IMG/VR virus record: IMGVR_UViG_3300034375_003182
Coordinates: 18,756 to 82,755 of that record
DNA from: a virus
Length of the DNA: 64,000 bases
Direction: 5' to 3' (one strand)
Of the stretch, positions 63,965 through 64,000 are shown one piece after another. The position numbers and the translations under genes are program-made. Below the pieces are notes generated by a model. That model was not told where the DNA came from. It made no database searches and saw only the letters and a list, made by a program, of their open reading frames with translations. How positions within the stretch are numbered: the stretch's first letter is position 1; the number at the start of each line of letters is the position of its first letter.

Positions 63965-64000
63965 TACTCTTTATCTATCTACACAACATTAGTGTGTGAG

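Overview
The window is most likely the late (virion and lysis) half of a large tailed-phage genome of the crAss-like type (Crassvirales) that infects a gliding marine member of the Bacteroidota. Four lines of evidence support this. Base composition is low-GC. The order terminase, portal, scaffold, capsid, ring and muzzle proteins, then giant cargo proteins ending in an RNA polymerase-like polypeptide is the crAss-like late order. Several proteins carry motifs I recall from that group; this is recall, not a database search. The promoters I can find match the Bacteroidota form (TTG, 17-23 nt, TAnnTTTG), and one gene product ends in a type IX secretion (T9SS) sorting domain, which only makes sense in a Bacteroidota host. 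All genes read in the standard code.

Layout. Positions 1-723 (+) hold the end of a truncated gene and one DUF1599-like gene. From 63195 leftward to 707 nearly everything lies on the minus strand in one tightly packed series, with many TAATG, TAGTG or ATGA stop/start overlaps. Reading in transcription order: a non-coding leader zone with two promoters and a candidate structured RNA (63200-63660); a GroES-like gene and small proteins, including a winged-helix-like protein, a zinc ribbon and an HU/IHF-like protein (61.1-63.2 kb); large terminase and portal (56.5-60.9 kb); an 814-aa internal-type protein, an acidic scaffold candidate and the major capsid protein (51.4-56.5 kb) followed by a terminator; head and tail accessory proteins (47.8-51.2 kb) ending in a second terminator; a Cys-rich protein, a 1456-aa adhesin-like tail protein and fiber genes (40.5-47.7 kb); an envelope and lysis block with an outer-membrane barrel, a membrane coiled coil, a periplasmic thioredoxin-like protein, a T9SS-sorted repeat protein, DUF5675, a second fiber and a 3TM-type holin (33.4-40.5 kb); a metallophosphoesterase, ring-type proteins, a cluster of tiny basic proteins and the muzzle protein (23.9-33.4 kb); and four cargo proteins of 888, 738, 4425 and 1663 aa (0.7-23.9 kb).

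The most striking part is the cargo. The 4425-aa protein contains an alignable RNA polymerase beta-prime active-site signature (R-x-P-T followed by DYDID), a candidate beta-like lysine region, an HExxH zincin and a macro-like C-terminal domain. The 1663-aa protein contains a complete RecB-type PD-(D/E)xK nuclease motif set. A plausible model is that these enter the cell with the DNA, transcribe early genes and act on host DNA or defences. The envelope block suggests that the phage also displays or exports its own proteins through the host T9SS. At the right end a short gene (63668-63964) starts the opposite, plus-strand transcription unit.
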